In this document: piece after piece, positions 1 through 11,387 of the stretch
Position numbering within the stretch: the first letter of the stretch is position 1
Layout of the letters: every line of letters starts with the position of its first letter
DNA from: Pomphorhynchus laevis
Lineage: Eukaryota > Acanthocephala > Palaeacanthocephala > Echinorhynchida > Pomphorhynchidae
Assembly: GCA_012934845.2 (NCBI GenBank)
Contig: WNNJ02002872.1
Location: 1 to 64,000, forward strand
Direction: 5' to 3'
DNA: 64,000 nt
Notes under the pieces: model-generated
Database searches by the model: none
Told to the model about the DNA's origin: nothing
The model's input: the letters and a program-made list of their open reading frames with translations, nothing else
Position numbers and translations under genes: made by a program

Positions 1-2
1 CC

Positions 3-338
3 TCTAACTCCAGTAAGAGTATCGGACCATGCTTCGAATATCATGAACTAAGGAAGAAAAGGAAGTATCTTGAGAGAGTAAATAGCATAGAGCATGCGTC
101 ATTTATTCCCGTAGTATTTTCGATGCTCGGAGGGGCGGGTACGGAAGCGGCAATCCTGTTAAAGAGAATCGCGGGCTCCATGGCAAGGAGTCATAACAGC
201 TCATACAACGATGAAATAAGCAGATTACGTAGTGGCATCAGCGTTATCCTTGCAAAGATGACTTCTCGATGTGTCCGTGGAGCTCGATCAGCTATACATC
301 GTCCTCAAAGGGATTTATGTTTAATCAATGAAGAATAA
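3..338 (+). mobile_element. C-terminal tail of an RT retroelement (left edge)
   Basis: An uninterrupted frame runs from base 3 to a stop at 338, so the reading frame enters from outside the window. The peptide contains KKRKYLERVNSIEHASFIP followed by VVFSMLGGAGTEA and ends with a basic CVRGARSAIHRP stretch. This is the layout of the C-terminal end of a reverse-transcriptase retroelement family common in cnidarians, sponges and some arthropods, in which the tail reads roughly KKR-YE-RV-EVEH-SF-PLVFS-GG, then a helical stretch and RGARS. The same tail is recognisable at 22.1-22.5 kb on the minus strand. The frame is intact for 112 codons, so this copy looks younger than the other three in the window. 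I cannot place the family in a named LINE clade. Confidence 0.6.
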
Positions 339-1156
339 TTTAGTGACTTTTTGAATATTAAAACTGGCTTGGTGAGGTTTTTTTTCTTTAAAATTGTAAA
401 TTAAGGCCCATTTGCGGGAACCTATATTAATGTAATAATATTTATAATAAAAAATAATATTATTTCATATTATTAATATTAATATAATAATATTATAATA
501 TTAATTTATATATTTGTAATTATTTATAATTATTTTATATTTGTAATTAATTGGTAAAATATATAGTCAGTAATTAAGATAAGTTGTTTAATTAAAAATG
601 ATGTTTAGTCGTATGGAAAAGAAAATATCATGAGTAAAAACATGAGTTTCAAAAAACACGAGTTTCAAAAATACGTAAATTTCAAAAAACATGAGTTTGA
701 TAAGAAAATAATTCTAATAATATATAAATATATATAATTAATATAACATATTAATATATTAATAATGTATTAATATATAATATTAATATATAATATATAT
801 TATAATTACATAATATAATTATATAATGGAATTATAACTAATTATAATATAATTCAATAAATAGTTATAAAATAAGTTTCTGACACAATAACTTGTAAAT
901 TTTTAAATTTAATGCTTTTGCACAAATACTATTTGGAAATAAGAAACGTAAGAACATTTATTATCCAAAAAGGTCGAAATTAAAGGCAGTGCACAAAAGC
1001 TGATATTGCAAAAATACAAAATTAATTCATTTAAGTTGAAATTTTACAGAGAAATAATACATTCTGTCTTAAAAGTGAAAAAGGAAATACATTGTCAATC
1101 TTATAGACAATAATCTACCTGAAATTCAGTGAAAACCGTTTCAGAGATTAATGGAT
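339..1156. other. AT-rich spacer, no gene seen
   Basis: Low-complexity A/T sequence between the retroelement tail and the GINS3 stop codon. At about 637-700 a short motif (AACATGAGTTTCAAAA-like) occurs three to four times in tandem with a unit near 22 bp. No coding signal was seen on either strand. Confidence 0.6.
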
Positions 1157-3908
1157 TCAAGCTATACGTCTAAGTCGATACTTTCGTACTAGTTCGGATA
1201 GTTCCACCTTTCGACATCGGCCACGCATCCACCTATCGACACAATCAACAGCACGGCGACCAAGTCGAAATATTGCACGCTCTTCAGAGTCGAGCTTTTG
1301 TATACAAGTAAGTAATTCATGTTCGTAGCAATCCATGGCGGTAACAAGGATACGCTTAAACCGATCTCGAAACGACTAAACCTCAAAATGAAAATATAAG
1401 TGTAATTTATCCGAAATGAATTGTAATTGCATTATATTTAACTTATAAACATTCACAAACACGGCTAGAACAAAACATTACGAGACGTTTAGAATATCAA
1501 TTACAAAAAATTAATATTTAAAAATTGCAGATGATGCCTTATAAGAAAGATTTGATGTTTAAGAATTCTAGCTTGTCAGTATAATAAGATATTCTTTACT
1601 GTTCGGTATATAGATTAACTGAAATTTATTTAATTGTTGTGGTTTGACCCTTCCGACAGTGAAAAGCAACGATTAGGGTAGATTTCGACAAATTAAATTT
1701 CATTTTACAAAATACTATTAAAATACCAGTATATTATTATATAATTTTCAAATTTAAGTAAATAATATAATAATATAATATAATAATATAATTAAATAAT
1801 TCCCATCTTTCAAGGTATCTTTCAATAAAAAATTTGATTTATATCTTTCAAGGTATTTTCAATCTGCAACTTTAATCTTCAATCTCAACAACTTCCGATA
1901 AATAAGTGTTGAAATATCTTTAATCAAAAAACAATCCGAAGAATAAAAATCACCTAATTATATTTAATAGAATGATTTAAGAACAATTATCGAAATGCAG
2001 CTGATATTAGTACTTTTCATATAATAGTTGCTCATATTGGACATTGAAAAATATTTTGTAGGCTAAGAATTTTAAGAATTTCAATATTTTGTATTGAAAT
2101 TCTTTTATTTATTCTATTATATTAATATTTTATTTTTATATACTTCAACTGACTGATTACAACTGATTGCATCATTAGTTTTCACATGTAGATACCGTTA
2201 ATAGCCTCATAATGGATCAATCGCACGTGTAAAAGCCACAAGTTCGTTAAAGCGGGCGTTTGCGTTGAAACAAATGTCTTAAACAATGATCGAACAAGTC
2301 TGCGACTAGTGACTACCAAGTGATAATTAACAATGTGATTCCTTCGATTTTATCAGGCAAGTGATGAAACATGCTCAAGACAGCATGCAGTACCTTCCAG
2401 TTATAAGCTTAAACAAGTTGATCAACAATAAAATGTACATGTGAGGGGTGTGATTCATCACTTATTCTGGATACGACATCGGTGTTTATTAATTATTGAG
2501 TTGACTGGCAAAACAAAGTACATTCATTGATGCACTTTATCAATTGTATCTAGCTTATCAGCGTCTGTCATTATGCAAAACAACCTCTTATGAGAAACGT
2601 TTGAAAGTCTTGACATTTTCGATAGCCTTGATATACACAATTGATTTTGCAAAAGACTATTGCAGATTTTGCGGTAAACCTGCTTATTTGTGACACACGT
2701 TGCTGAGACATCTTGAAATCGAAAACGTTGCTAGAGATATACAGAATAGGAAACATTAGGTTGGCTGTTTAGAAAAGCTTGCAAATTGTGAACATTTGTA
2801 AATGTAAGTTTTGTATTTTACCCTATGGCGCTGTTAAAAAAAACTATAGTAATTATTTATTAATTATTAAATAAGAATAATTATTAATTATTAAAAGATA
2901 TTTAATTATTACACTATTTTATTATTTACTTACAAAAATTGCATTTACATATTATTTCTTACATTTCCATATTTATTTACATTAATTTTATAAATTACAT
3001 AATTTTTAAATCAATTAAATACCTAAATTAATTATTAATTCACATCTTCTATGCCGAAATTATTTAATATGAAACAAATCAATAACCAAAGAAATAATCA
3101 ATCAAAAAGAACCAAATTTTCGTCAGCTGATAACATATCGATGGCATATGTTATCGATAATATATATAATAAATCGATAATAAATATATGTTAAGTAGGC
3201 ATTTCATGCTTTTAAGATTTAAAAAGTTTAAGACTTTATTTTAAAATCATGTTTAACTAAAAAAAATGAAATTGACCTTTATTTTAAAAACCGAAATAAA
3301 CACTTTCTAATAAAACTTGATTTTATTAAACATTTTCAATTTACAAAATGTGCAGCTGTATTGAATAACACTAGAAATTAAACATTTGTTAGTTTTACCT
3401 TTGCTAAAACGCTGGTGACAAGCTTTGCTTCACTGTTATCGAAAAAAGAACAATACATTCCAGTACGAAAATAATATGGACCATATTCATTTACATTCGG
3501 AACCGTTGGGTCAGCTTGCATTATGTCGCGGAATATTTGCTTAAATTGTTCAGGTAGTGTTACTGTTGCAATTCCTTGTAGGTATGCAACTTGAGCAAGC
3601 CAAATCGGGATGTGATATTCAGTGTTCCCCTCAACCGGAACGAACATTTCGTTAGAAGATTCAAAGCCTAAAGCAGTATTCAATTTTGCAATCAAGTTGA
3701 AACTTTTCCTGAACATTCTAAAAGTTCGAATGTACTTACTAATCAAAGAAATATTTGAATTAAGTCGGCAGGGAACAAGTTCTTGAGAAGAAAGAATATC
3801 GTCAATATCTAGATAAATGCGATCGTCGATCTGATTTGGTTCGACATTTTTTCCACTTATATAATACCCGTATCTCGCGCTTAACGCCTTAACAACAGAT
3901 AATTTCAT
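1157..3908 (-). CDS. GINS3: GINS complex subunit 3 (PSF3), three exons
   Basis: Predicted Psf3 subunit of the GINS complex (Sld5-Psf1-Psf2-Psf3), which binds Cdc45 and MCM2-7 to form the replicative helicase in the nucleus. Exons on the minus strand: 3908-3740, 3667-3399 and 1375-1157, joined by GT-AG introns 3739-3668 (72 nt, donor GTAAGT, acceptor TTTAG) and 3398-1376 (about 2.0 kb, donor GTAAAA, acceptor TTTAG). The product is 218 residues; human PSF3 is 216. Matches by eye to human PSF3: YLDIDDILSSQE (residues 32-43) to FLSLDDILMSHE; IPIWLA (76-81) to LPLWLA; ADPTVPNVNEYGPYYF (108-123) to ADPNVVDLHKMGPHFY; DRFKRI (about 150-155) to GRFRRI; and a basic C-terminus KYRLRRIA to NYKKRKF. The ATG at 3908 gives the family's usual N-terminal length. 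If the 72-nt intron is retained, the frame stays open and the protein would be 242 residues. No promoter motif was identified upstream. Confidence 0.9.
1376..3398 (-). other. GINS3 second intron
   Basis: Two kilobases of AT-rich sequence between the GTAAAA donor at 3398 and the TTTAG acceptor ending at 1376. A short open stretch at 2679-2524 mimics an exon (see rejected items). I see no mobile element in it. Confidence 0.7.
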
Positions 3909-4071
3909 GTATAATGATAAGATGAAAAGTATGTCGAAATGAAAAGTACGAAATTAAATATATTATATTTAACTATACTGTTTTCACCCTTTCATGTTTG
4001 AACAATAATATTTGTGAAATAATGTTGAATTGAAAATGTTCACAGATTACCACGACTAAATAGTAAATGTA

Positions 4072-4383
4072 GAATTTATGGCAAAAAAGCACCACTTAAC
4101 CTAAATGCGAGTGGTGTTGAATTATTGCACGTTTGTTCGCGTGACAATGTGTGCATAACCAACACTATGTTTGAACATAAGGAGATCCATAGATGCACAT
4201 GGCATCAAGATTCTCTCAGTCAAAGATCAATGATCGATTTTGTAATCGTTTCATCTGATCTGCGACGTTATGTTCCGGACACTCGTGTGAAGAGAGGAGC
4301 TGAGCTGTCAACCGATCACTACCTTGTAGTTAGTAAAATTCGTGGCAATAGTTAGTAAAATTTATGGCAAAAAAAGCACCAAC
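4072..4383 (+). mobile_element. LINE endonuclease fragment flanked by direct repeats
   Basis: The core (about 4097-4352) encodes HVCSRDNVCITNTMFEHKE, the stretch TWHQDSLSQRSMIDFVIVSS and RVKRGAELSTDHYLVVSKIR, the C-terminal part of an apurinic-type endonuclease domain; SDH/TDH is the catalytic histidine region. It is nearly identical to 26.52-26.76 kb of the RTE/Rex3-like LINE in this window. It is flanked by two copies of TTTATGGCAAAAAAGCACCA (about 4076 and 4360, one base different), which look like a target-site duplication. Only an internal slice of the LINE is present, without RT or 3' end. Confidence 0.75.
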
Positions 4384-5518
4384 AATATATAATAATTAAG
4401 AGAGTATGAAATAGTCTTTTACTTTCCACAATTCTTTAATGCTGAATCCATATACTCGACTTATACAATGTATACCAATTCGCATTCAACGTTTACATAA
4501 CAAATAGATAAGGAAAGAAGGTAGAATAAGAATGAAAATTATGAAACGAGATCCAAATTTAATTTCTGATTAGACTTTGATTATGATTCCGATTTAAAGA
4601 TATTTTTTGGTTTTGGCAAATGAACATTAAATCACGGATGCAAATTTGCAATCTTAAAACTAAGAATTTTCAACAAAGAATTATTACATAAAAACTCTGT
4701 TTTGCTACTTTGACGAAGTAGCAAAAGGTTTGCATTTAAAACAAAACTTTTTTAATTACAAATTATTAGTCATTTCTATGAAAGAAAAAATACAATACGA
4801 TTCACAAGTATAACTTTAAATCAATCTTATAATTCAAAATAAAAAATAAAAAATGCATACCTGTGAAATCATTCACAACCATGAATTCAAGCATGTATGC
4901 TTGGCAACATCGACCGACGAAGCATATAGCTGAATCTATGAGCCGAATCTTGAAATATAATAAATTAAAATGTAAATTAGAGAATAAAATTTTAAGGTTT
5001 AATATTAAAAATGTATATGTAATGTCATTCTTATTTTTTAAGAATGACAAAGTACTAATAAGATATATACTTTGACCTTCTTAGATTTGGTAACTTTGAA
5101 TTATAATTTATAATAATATTTATGAAGACAATTTATTATTTAAAAGAAAAATCGAATTGTGTCGAATTGTAAATAATGTCAAATTGTCATTTCAAAGTTT
5201 CTAACATCTCAAATATGTAAATTATATTGGTTCCAAAACGTGGCATAACAAAGGACCGTAATATTCTAATGATCATGGATAAGACACGCATTAGTATCGT
5301 TCGAATTGACTGACATGACTTTATAATTTTACAAATATATGTGCTTGTGTTATTAATGGCTAGCTTTTGCGAAATTATCTGCAAACATCAGTTAGCGTCA
5401 GGATAAACTGGACAAATAATATATAACTCGACAATATAATTATATATGGTAATATTAATTATTATTTGATATAACAATATTTTTTGATTAATAGAGCGTC
5501 ATCAGTAGTTTTATTCAT
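4384..5518. other. Intergenic stretch, no gene established
   Basis: AT-rich sequence with one slightly GC-richer island at about 4863-4949. On the minus strand that island has a possible acceptor, a possible donor (ACAG then GTATGC) and 29 open codons; it could be an exon of the FASTKD gene, but the peptide is not diagnostic. Otherwise nothing recognised. Confidence 0.4.
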
Positions 5519-5890
5519 ATGTCATTCGAAACTTACAATTGTGCATTGACGCGAATATTTTATAGTGTATGCGCTGTAGCATTTAGCTCGCGCGTTAACT
5601 TATGAGCAAATGTATTGTGCTTGTTCAGAAACTTAGTACACTGATGACGGAATGAGCGACAGCGCACGTGCTGTCATGTGAGGCCACTCCTTAAAATCGT
5701 ACCAGATGTAAGGCTGGTAACCAGGAGGAGGAGCCTGCGCTTAGCGAATTCCGTTCAGAGGTCTACTGATCGAAGTTGCGTAGCTACAGGGCCACACTAT
5801 TGAAATCACCTTGTAGCGATGAGTAGACTAAGGTCGAAACGCCCCATTAAGGGATATGCGCCTGTTGTAGACGCATTCTAAGTTAAGCTT
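5519..5890 (+). repeat. 370-bp dispersed repeat, copy 1 (hammerhead-bearing family)
   Basis: About 370 bp sharing roughly 90 percent identity by eye with 7443-7820, in direct orientation 1.9 kb apart. It is markedly more GC-rich than its surroundings, with no ORF. The 3' third aligns to the hammerhead-like core of copy 2, but the catalytic word CTGATGA is decayed here while GTCGAAACGCC is kept. Non-autonomous retroelements and Penelope-like terminal repeats are known to carry such ribozymes; this repeat may be one. Confidence 0.7.
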
Positions 5891-7442
5891 CCCGACGAAG
5901 TTTGTAAAAAAAGCATGCAGGTTTATACTTTCCTGTTTGTGTTAATTAAAAAATTGTATTGAAATTCTTTCTGATATAACAAGGTTCATATAACTTGAAG
6001 AAGCACTTTGACGGCTACTTGCTCAAAATGAGACGAGTGAGAACGCTGCTAATGAACCGAAGAAAACGAACAAGATATATTATAAAATTTTATGAACTAC
6101 AGCAATTGCCTATATTTTAAGAATAAGGTAACGATATCAAATTGAATAATGCTTATTACCATAAAAATTGTCGATTCAAGTAATTGCGTTAAGTAAAACG
6201 TTTACTCGATTCCAAATGAGTAACAATTCATTATTACTTTGGTAATAATGTCAAGTACACATCAAAGTAAGAAGGGCAAAAATTGACGTCCGCAGCTTAG
6301 AGTTCAAACATGTCAGTAGTTTGGAGTATTTAAATTAGAGAATTTAAGATAAAATATTAAAATAGTAGAATTAAAATATTATAATAATATTTAATGATTT
6401 TAAAACAATTAATAGGTAAATTTATATTAAGTAAGCAAAATTTAAATAAAGCATTGACTACAGACGCTTTGGGCACTATATTAATGACTATTCAAGTATG
6501 ACCATTATATCAATAATCATTCTCAACGTAAACGGCCATGCATATCTGTTTTAAAGAAAAATACATTTTATCTTCGTTAAAAGATAAAATACAAACAATA
6601 GCTATATTTACTTAAGGATAACCAAAACGTCTCCATAAAATTCAAAAAATTTAATTTTCTTAATAAATTGAATTTCAGGAAATTTCAATAAGATTCAGAA
6701 AATTCAATTAAAGAATATTTTTTACCGATTTGTTTCAATGACCCTCTCACTTTTATCATAAAGAATTGTTTAGATAAAAGTAGATAATTAATTGTCGTAA
6801 AAATTGTCGATTCAAACAATCGCGTAAAGTAAAACGTTTACTCGATTACAAATGAGTGAGTAATCAATCGAACTAACATATGTTTGTGCGTGTGTTAAAA
6901 ACATGAATCTGACTAAGTTACCAGCAAAAGCTCAGTGACTAAATTATTTAATTCTTCTAAATTTAGCACTTCTATAAACGTTAAAAGTAGTGGTAAATGA
7001 CGAAAAATAAAATAACATCTGATGGTTAAACAAACGTATTTAAATGCTTAATATAAACATATTCTTCGGTAATGCAGTTCGACCCTAACTTTGTACATTT
7101 ATGAGACTGGAAATGTACGCATGCTTTTCTTCTTTATTCCTTAATGATGACAACAGTGATCGATCAATCTAAATCAGACGATTGTATAATACGTAACTAA
7201 ACAAAAGATATTAAAATGACGAAATTGTAGAATTATTCAATATACTTCTATATTTTACAATTATCGAATGATGTAAACATTCGATAATTAATGTCGACTT
7301 ATCGAATAATCGAACGCTTATATTATTCAATCGAACGCTTATATCTAAAAGTTTCAAATAAATTGATGGAGGCGCAATACGATAATTGTTCTGGCACATT
7401 CAACAACATGATTTAATTCCGACTAATATGCTCAATATTTAT
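5891..7442. other. AT-rich spacer with a short direct repeat pair
   Basis: No gene seen. A direct repeat of about 68 bp (containing AAAATTGTCGATTCAA and AAACGTTTACTCGATT) occurs at about 6158-6226 and again at 6796-6866 with roughly 90 percent identity. The first dozen bases also occur at about 29798. Confidence 0.5.
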
Positions 7443-7820
7443 ATGTCATTTGAGACTTACAATTGTGCATTGACGCGAAAATTTTATAGTGTATGCGCTG
7501 TAGCATTTAGCTCGCGCGTTCACTTATGAGCAAATGTATGGTGCTTGTTCATAACCTTAGTACACTGATGAGCGACAGCGCACGTGCTGTCATGTGAAGC
7601 CACTCCTTAAAATCGTACCAGATGTAAGGCTGGTAACCAGGAGGAGGAGCGTGCGCTTAGCGAATTCCGTTCAAAGGCTTACTAATGGTCTACTACTGTC
7701 GAAGTTGTGTAGCTACAGTGCCACACTGATGAGACCACCTTGTAGCGATGAGTAGACTAAGGTCGAAACGCCCCATTGAGGGATAGGCGCCTGTTGTAGG
7801 TGCATTCTGAGTTAAGCTTC
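7443..7820 (+). repeat. 370-bp dispersed repeat, copy 2 (hammerhead-bearing family)
   Basis: Second copy of the 5519-5890 repeat, starting with ATGTCATT and ending near GTTAAGCTTC. It keeps all core words of a hammerhead motif at 7711-7800, described separately. No ORF. Internal short inverted repeat GACAGC...GCTGTC also present near 7570-7590. Confidence 0.75.
7711..7800 (+). ncRNA. Candidate type I hammerhead ribozyme
   Basis: The three conserved parts occur in the right order. CTGATGA is at 7726-7732 and GAAAC at 7765-7769; GACC (7733-7736) pairs with GGTC (7761-7764) for stem II. CGCC (7769-7772) pairs with GGCG (7786-7789) for stem III. ACA/TGT and CTACA/TGTAG (7713-7717 with 7795-7799) form an interrupted stem I. 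Known hammerheads cleave after a UH dinucleotide closing stem III; here the sequence is GGCGCC instead of the expected GGCGUC, so the A15.1 partner is C and the copy may be inactive. The partner copy at 5.8 kb shares that C. Confidence 0.5.
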
Positions 7821-8684
7821 AGTTAGGACTAAAGATCCCACAAATTGAAAACATTTAATGATTTTTAAAATTATTAATCTTAAAAATAACACGAGTTGAA
7901 ATTTTTTTAATGATTTAATATTAAAAATAACACAGCAATCGATCAGATCAGTAAATGCAAAAATCATGAATTTATGGAGGGCCAGTTATTAAGATAAGAT
8001 AATTATAAATAATATATATTTTGTCTTTATAGAAGATGAATCAACATACAGTAATCGTATATATGCATAACTAATCGGCTAGGAAGTTCGTAGGGGCGCA
8101 AATAAGCTATCAGATATCTTTCAATAAAAGAAAACTACGTCATTCAGTTTGATTGTGATAAATACTTCATGATTTTAAGATTATCTATTTCAGTCATGCG
8201 AAAGAAAGTTTTAATTATAGATTATACCAACATAAATTGGATTTAAAAATTGGACTTCTCAATAAACCATCCAATCATGTTACCGCTATTAATCAAATAA
8301 TCCATCTTAAATAAAAAAAGCGAATGATAAAGAGTTTTAATTTCAGAACAAAATTACAGATTAAAATTTACAGATCAAGATTACAAATTTTCAATTCAAG
8401 GAAGAAATTGAAAATTGAATATCAGAGCAAACAAATATATTTTGCAAAAACAAAATATCGAACACATTCACAAAATATAATTTTGATAAGAAAGTAAAAA
8501 CAAAATGCTATTGCTGAAATCATATCCTAACGAAATGATAGTTTTTAAAATGTCTTTCTGATTAGCATCAATTAATACGTTATTTATTGTCATTTAATTG
8601 CAATTTACTTTTCTCATTATTAATAATTTAAAATAATTAATTTATTCAATTAATGGATTAAAGGCCTATCTGTTAAATTGAATT
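7821..8684. other. AT-rich spacer, nothing recognised
   Basis: No coding or structured element was recognised on either strand apart from short homopolymer and A/T tracts. Confidence 0.5.
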
Positions 8685-9245
8685 CAGTTCAGCGAAATAT
8701 CAAATAAAATTTTCATTTTATTGAAAAAGAAATAACAGTGATTTATGAATAATAATCATCTCAGTCTTAAAGGATTCAATAGCCATTAATGCTTTTAGAG
8801 GTTAAAATTTTTTAACTTACAAATATGCATTTGTATCCTTGCATTTCAATCATATTCGCATACAGGTAAGTAGATCCGGTGAAATCACCACTGCACAATG
8901 TACGATCGTGAAAATCCAAGCATTTCAAAGCAATTCTAAATAGATATAGATATATAAAAAATTAAATTTAAATTTTTATAAGGTTTCACAATTATATTTT
9001 TTGTAAGGTAACTCAATTATATATCACAATTATGCAAAAATGCTGTTTGAGACACTGAGAGTGAATATTTAAACTCTTGGCAACGATAAAGGTTAAATTG
9101 TTGATCTAAACATTTGTAAAGGAAAATCAAAAATAAAAGAAAAGAGGAAATTTTATTTGATATTTCGCTAACTTCTGTTAGCATCTTCAGAAAATTACCT
9201 AAAGATGTAATTTTCTGAAGATGCTAACAGAGGTTAGCGACATAT
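8685..9245 (+). repeat. Left arm of a 550-bp inverted repeat
   Basis: This arm is the reverse complement of about 11388-11945, with identity above 90 percent by eye. It begins with GCGAAATATCAAATAAAATT and contains, near 9155, the opposite half of the same terminal motif. So the arm looks like a longer member of the local fold-back family with a roughly 450-bp body. Its distal end is a complete short fold-back (9150-9245) in which TTAGCATCTTCAGAAAATTA is followed by its complement. A consensus splice donor (CAG then GTAAGT) lies at about 8873 in the body. Confidence 0.8.
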
Positions 9246-11104
9246 CATTCCCCCACTTGTCTCTATATTTTCATAGACTTTTAATCATAAACATTTTTAT
9301 TGAGTATTGTAAAATTCATAGAAATTTTGGTTTAATTGTAGCTATTGATGTATTTGAATTTAATATAGTTGTTTTCGGCACTACAACTTGGATGCGACTG
9401 ATGTAAAAGGAATAAATCAGCAAAGTTCTAGTGGACCAAAATACATCAAAATAATATTACTATTTAATTTTAATAAATGCATATATCCTAACAATAAAGT
9501 AATGTCAGCTGCAAATTATTGAATTATTAACGAATTTAATATGCACTATTGATATATAATAATAACATTCTCAGGATTAAATTTAAGATATAAACAAAAA
9601 TAATATTTTTAAATAACTTCATAAACTTCGTTTATAGTTCTTTGAATTACAAGAACCCCAACAGAAGATTCCATATTTTGTCGAATCAACAATCATCTTA
9701 GTGGTAATTATGTTGTATTTATCTTTATGTTGTGATAATTAATAATCAATAATAAATAAATTAGAAGATAATTAATTGGTCTTTTTATTTATTTAATAAT
9801 TTTAATTATTTATTTAATTATTAAAATTAATTAAATAAATTAATTTACTATTAATTCCAATAATTATTTATATTTTATTAATAATAAATAATTAAATAAA
9901 ATTATTATTTTACACGAAGGCATTTTTAAAATCCAAATTAGCCTTCAATGTCAGCGTATGTAAATAAGCTGCCAAAAGCTACTTTCAAGGCAGTTTTAGA
10001 AAATGTATATAAAATTTTAGAAACAATTAGAAAATTTCTATATTCTAACAGTACCTTTTAAAATTTAATAAAATATGTGCATTTATCTACATGGTCGTTC
10101 CTTCATATACCAATAATTGAAATATTAGACTACTTGACTACTAAAAGCCAAATAGTCCAATTGAAGTTTCATCTTTTTAAAAAGCGTCAAATATTATTTT
10201 CAATAATGATTGGATTATGTATTACACGGTTATATATTTTTATATATTAAGAATTCTTACAAAATCCTTATATTTAAATTCTTTGGTTAATAGTAAAATA
10301 CGACATAGGATACTTATTTAAATAATGTAGTCAGTTATTTCTGCAAGTTCGTATAGTGTTTTAAAAAGTGACAAAGTGTTATCTATCAACATTAAAGGTT
10401 GATTAAGTTATGAAAGTATGAGCAAAAATAAAGTGCGACGAATCAAAGGCAAAAGTGACGAAATCGAATAAGATTTGTAGCAAAGTGGTAAAATTTACTT
10501 ATCATAAATTTTATTTGACTCCCAGCATTTGGTTCATCTGACCAAACTAAAGCAGAAAATGTTTTAATTAAATGATATAAAATTGACCATTTACTACAGA
10601 ACTGGATTAGATTAATAATCTAACATAAAGATTAATGACAATAATTTAATTATATTAATTATTTTATTAATTAATTATTTCATTATTTTTGTACAATTTT
10701 ATATTTAAATAATAAATAATTTAATAAAATAATATTTAAATTTTAATAATTATTTATCACAACTGTAAAAGTTCTAGAATTAAAAAATGAAATTTTGAAT
10801 GCTAAATAAATGTACTAATTAACACATTTACATATGGTAATAATATAAGTTAAATGCCAATAACTGTTCAATAACTTTTTAGCTTTGGTTAATTCAGAAT
10901 TACTTACTTTGTTAAATGATTAGGAATTATCATTTTATTCTTTTGGGAAGACGTTCTTTGAATGTAAAATTTTAGATTTTGAGGTTCATTATCTTGATTC
11001 ACGACCAAAAGAAAATCTAAAAGTGTTGAACTTAAAAAGATTGACTAAGATACCCAAATTAGAAAACTTTTCATCGACAACTTTCAAATGCAGCTTTCAA
11101 ATAG
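9246..11104. other. Spacer of the large inverted repeat
   Basis: About 1.9 kb of very AT-rich sequence with no recognisable gene or transposon motif, forming most of the loop between the two 550-bp arms. Confidence 0.5.
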
Positions 11105-11245
11105 ATTTTTTATAAATAGTTGATAATGATTCATTACTGATAAAGAATTATTGTAGCTGAATCAAAGAAAGAATGAAAATTTTATTTGATATTTCGCTAT
11201 CCTCTGTTAGCATCTTCAGAAAATTCCAATCTTTTCTGAAGATTA
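11105..11245. mobile_element. Fold-back MITE, partial copy
   Basis: Left half of the local MITE family: ATAGTTGATAATGATTCATT, then AATTATTGTAGCTGAATC, then GATATTTCGCTATCCTCTG and TTAGCATCTTCAGAAAATT. The right half is represented only by a short TTTTCTGAAG remnant. No coding capacity. Confidence 0.7.
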
Positions 11246-11387
11246 ATATTTATCTGTTTTTTATCACCTATTCAAGTATATTATTTTCAGAAATATCTTA
11301 AAATGCATTAATTTGTTATAATTACATACTAATTGTGATAAAGAATTATTGGAGCTGAATCAAATAAACGAGGAAATAATTTTTGAT

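Noticed and set aside
2524-2679. Minus-strand open stretch with an AG acceptor as GINS3 last exon
   Set aside because: It joins in phase and gives a plausible length, but the peptide lacks the RF-RI and LD-ER features; the exon at 1375-1157 matches PSF3 far better.
4863-4949. Minus-strand exon-like segment as the FASTKD RAP exon
   Set aside because: Splice signals are present, but the phase-compatible frame soon stops and the other frame (CFVGRCCQAYMLEFMVVNDF) resembles RAP too weakly.
4802-5075. Overlapping plus and minus ORFs of 70-82 codons
   Set aside because: A/T-rich, K/N/I/L-dominated peptides with no motif; random open frames.
8760-8880. Host exon ending in the GTAAGT donor in the left arm
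   Set aside because: The frame before the donor is closed in the left arm and unrecognised in the right arm; kept only as a remark on the inverted repeat.
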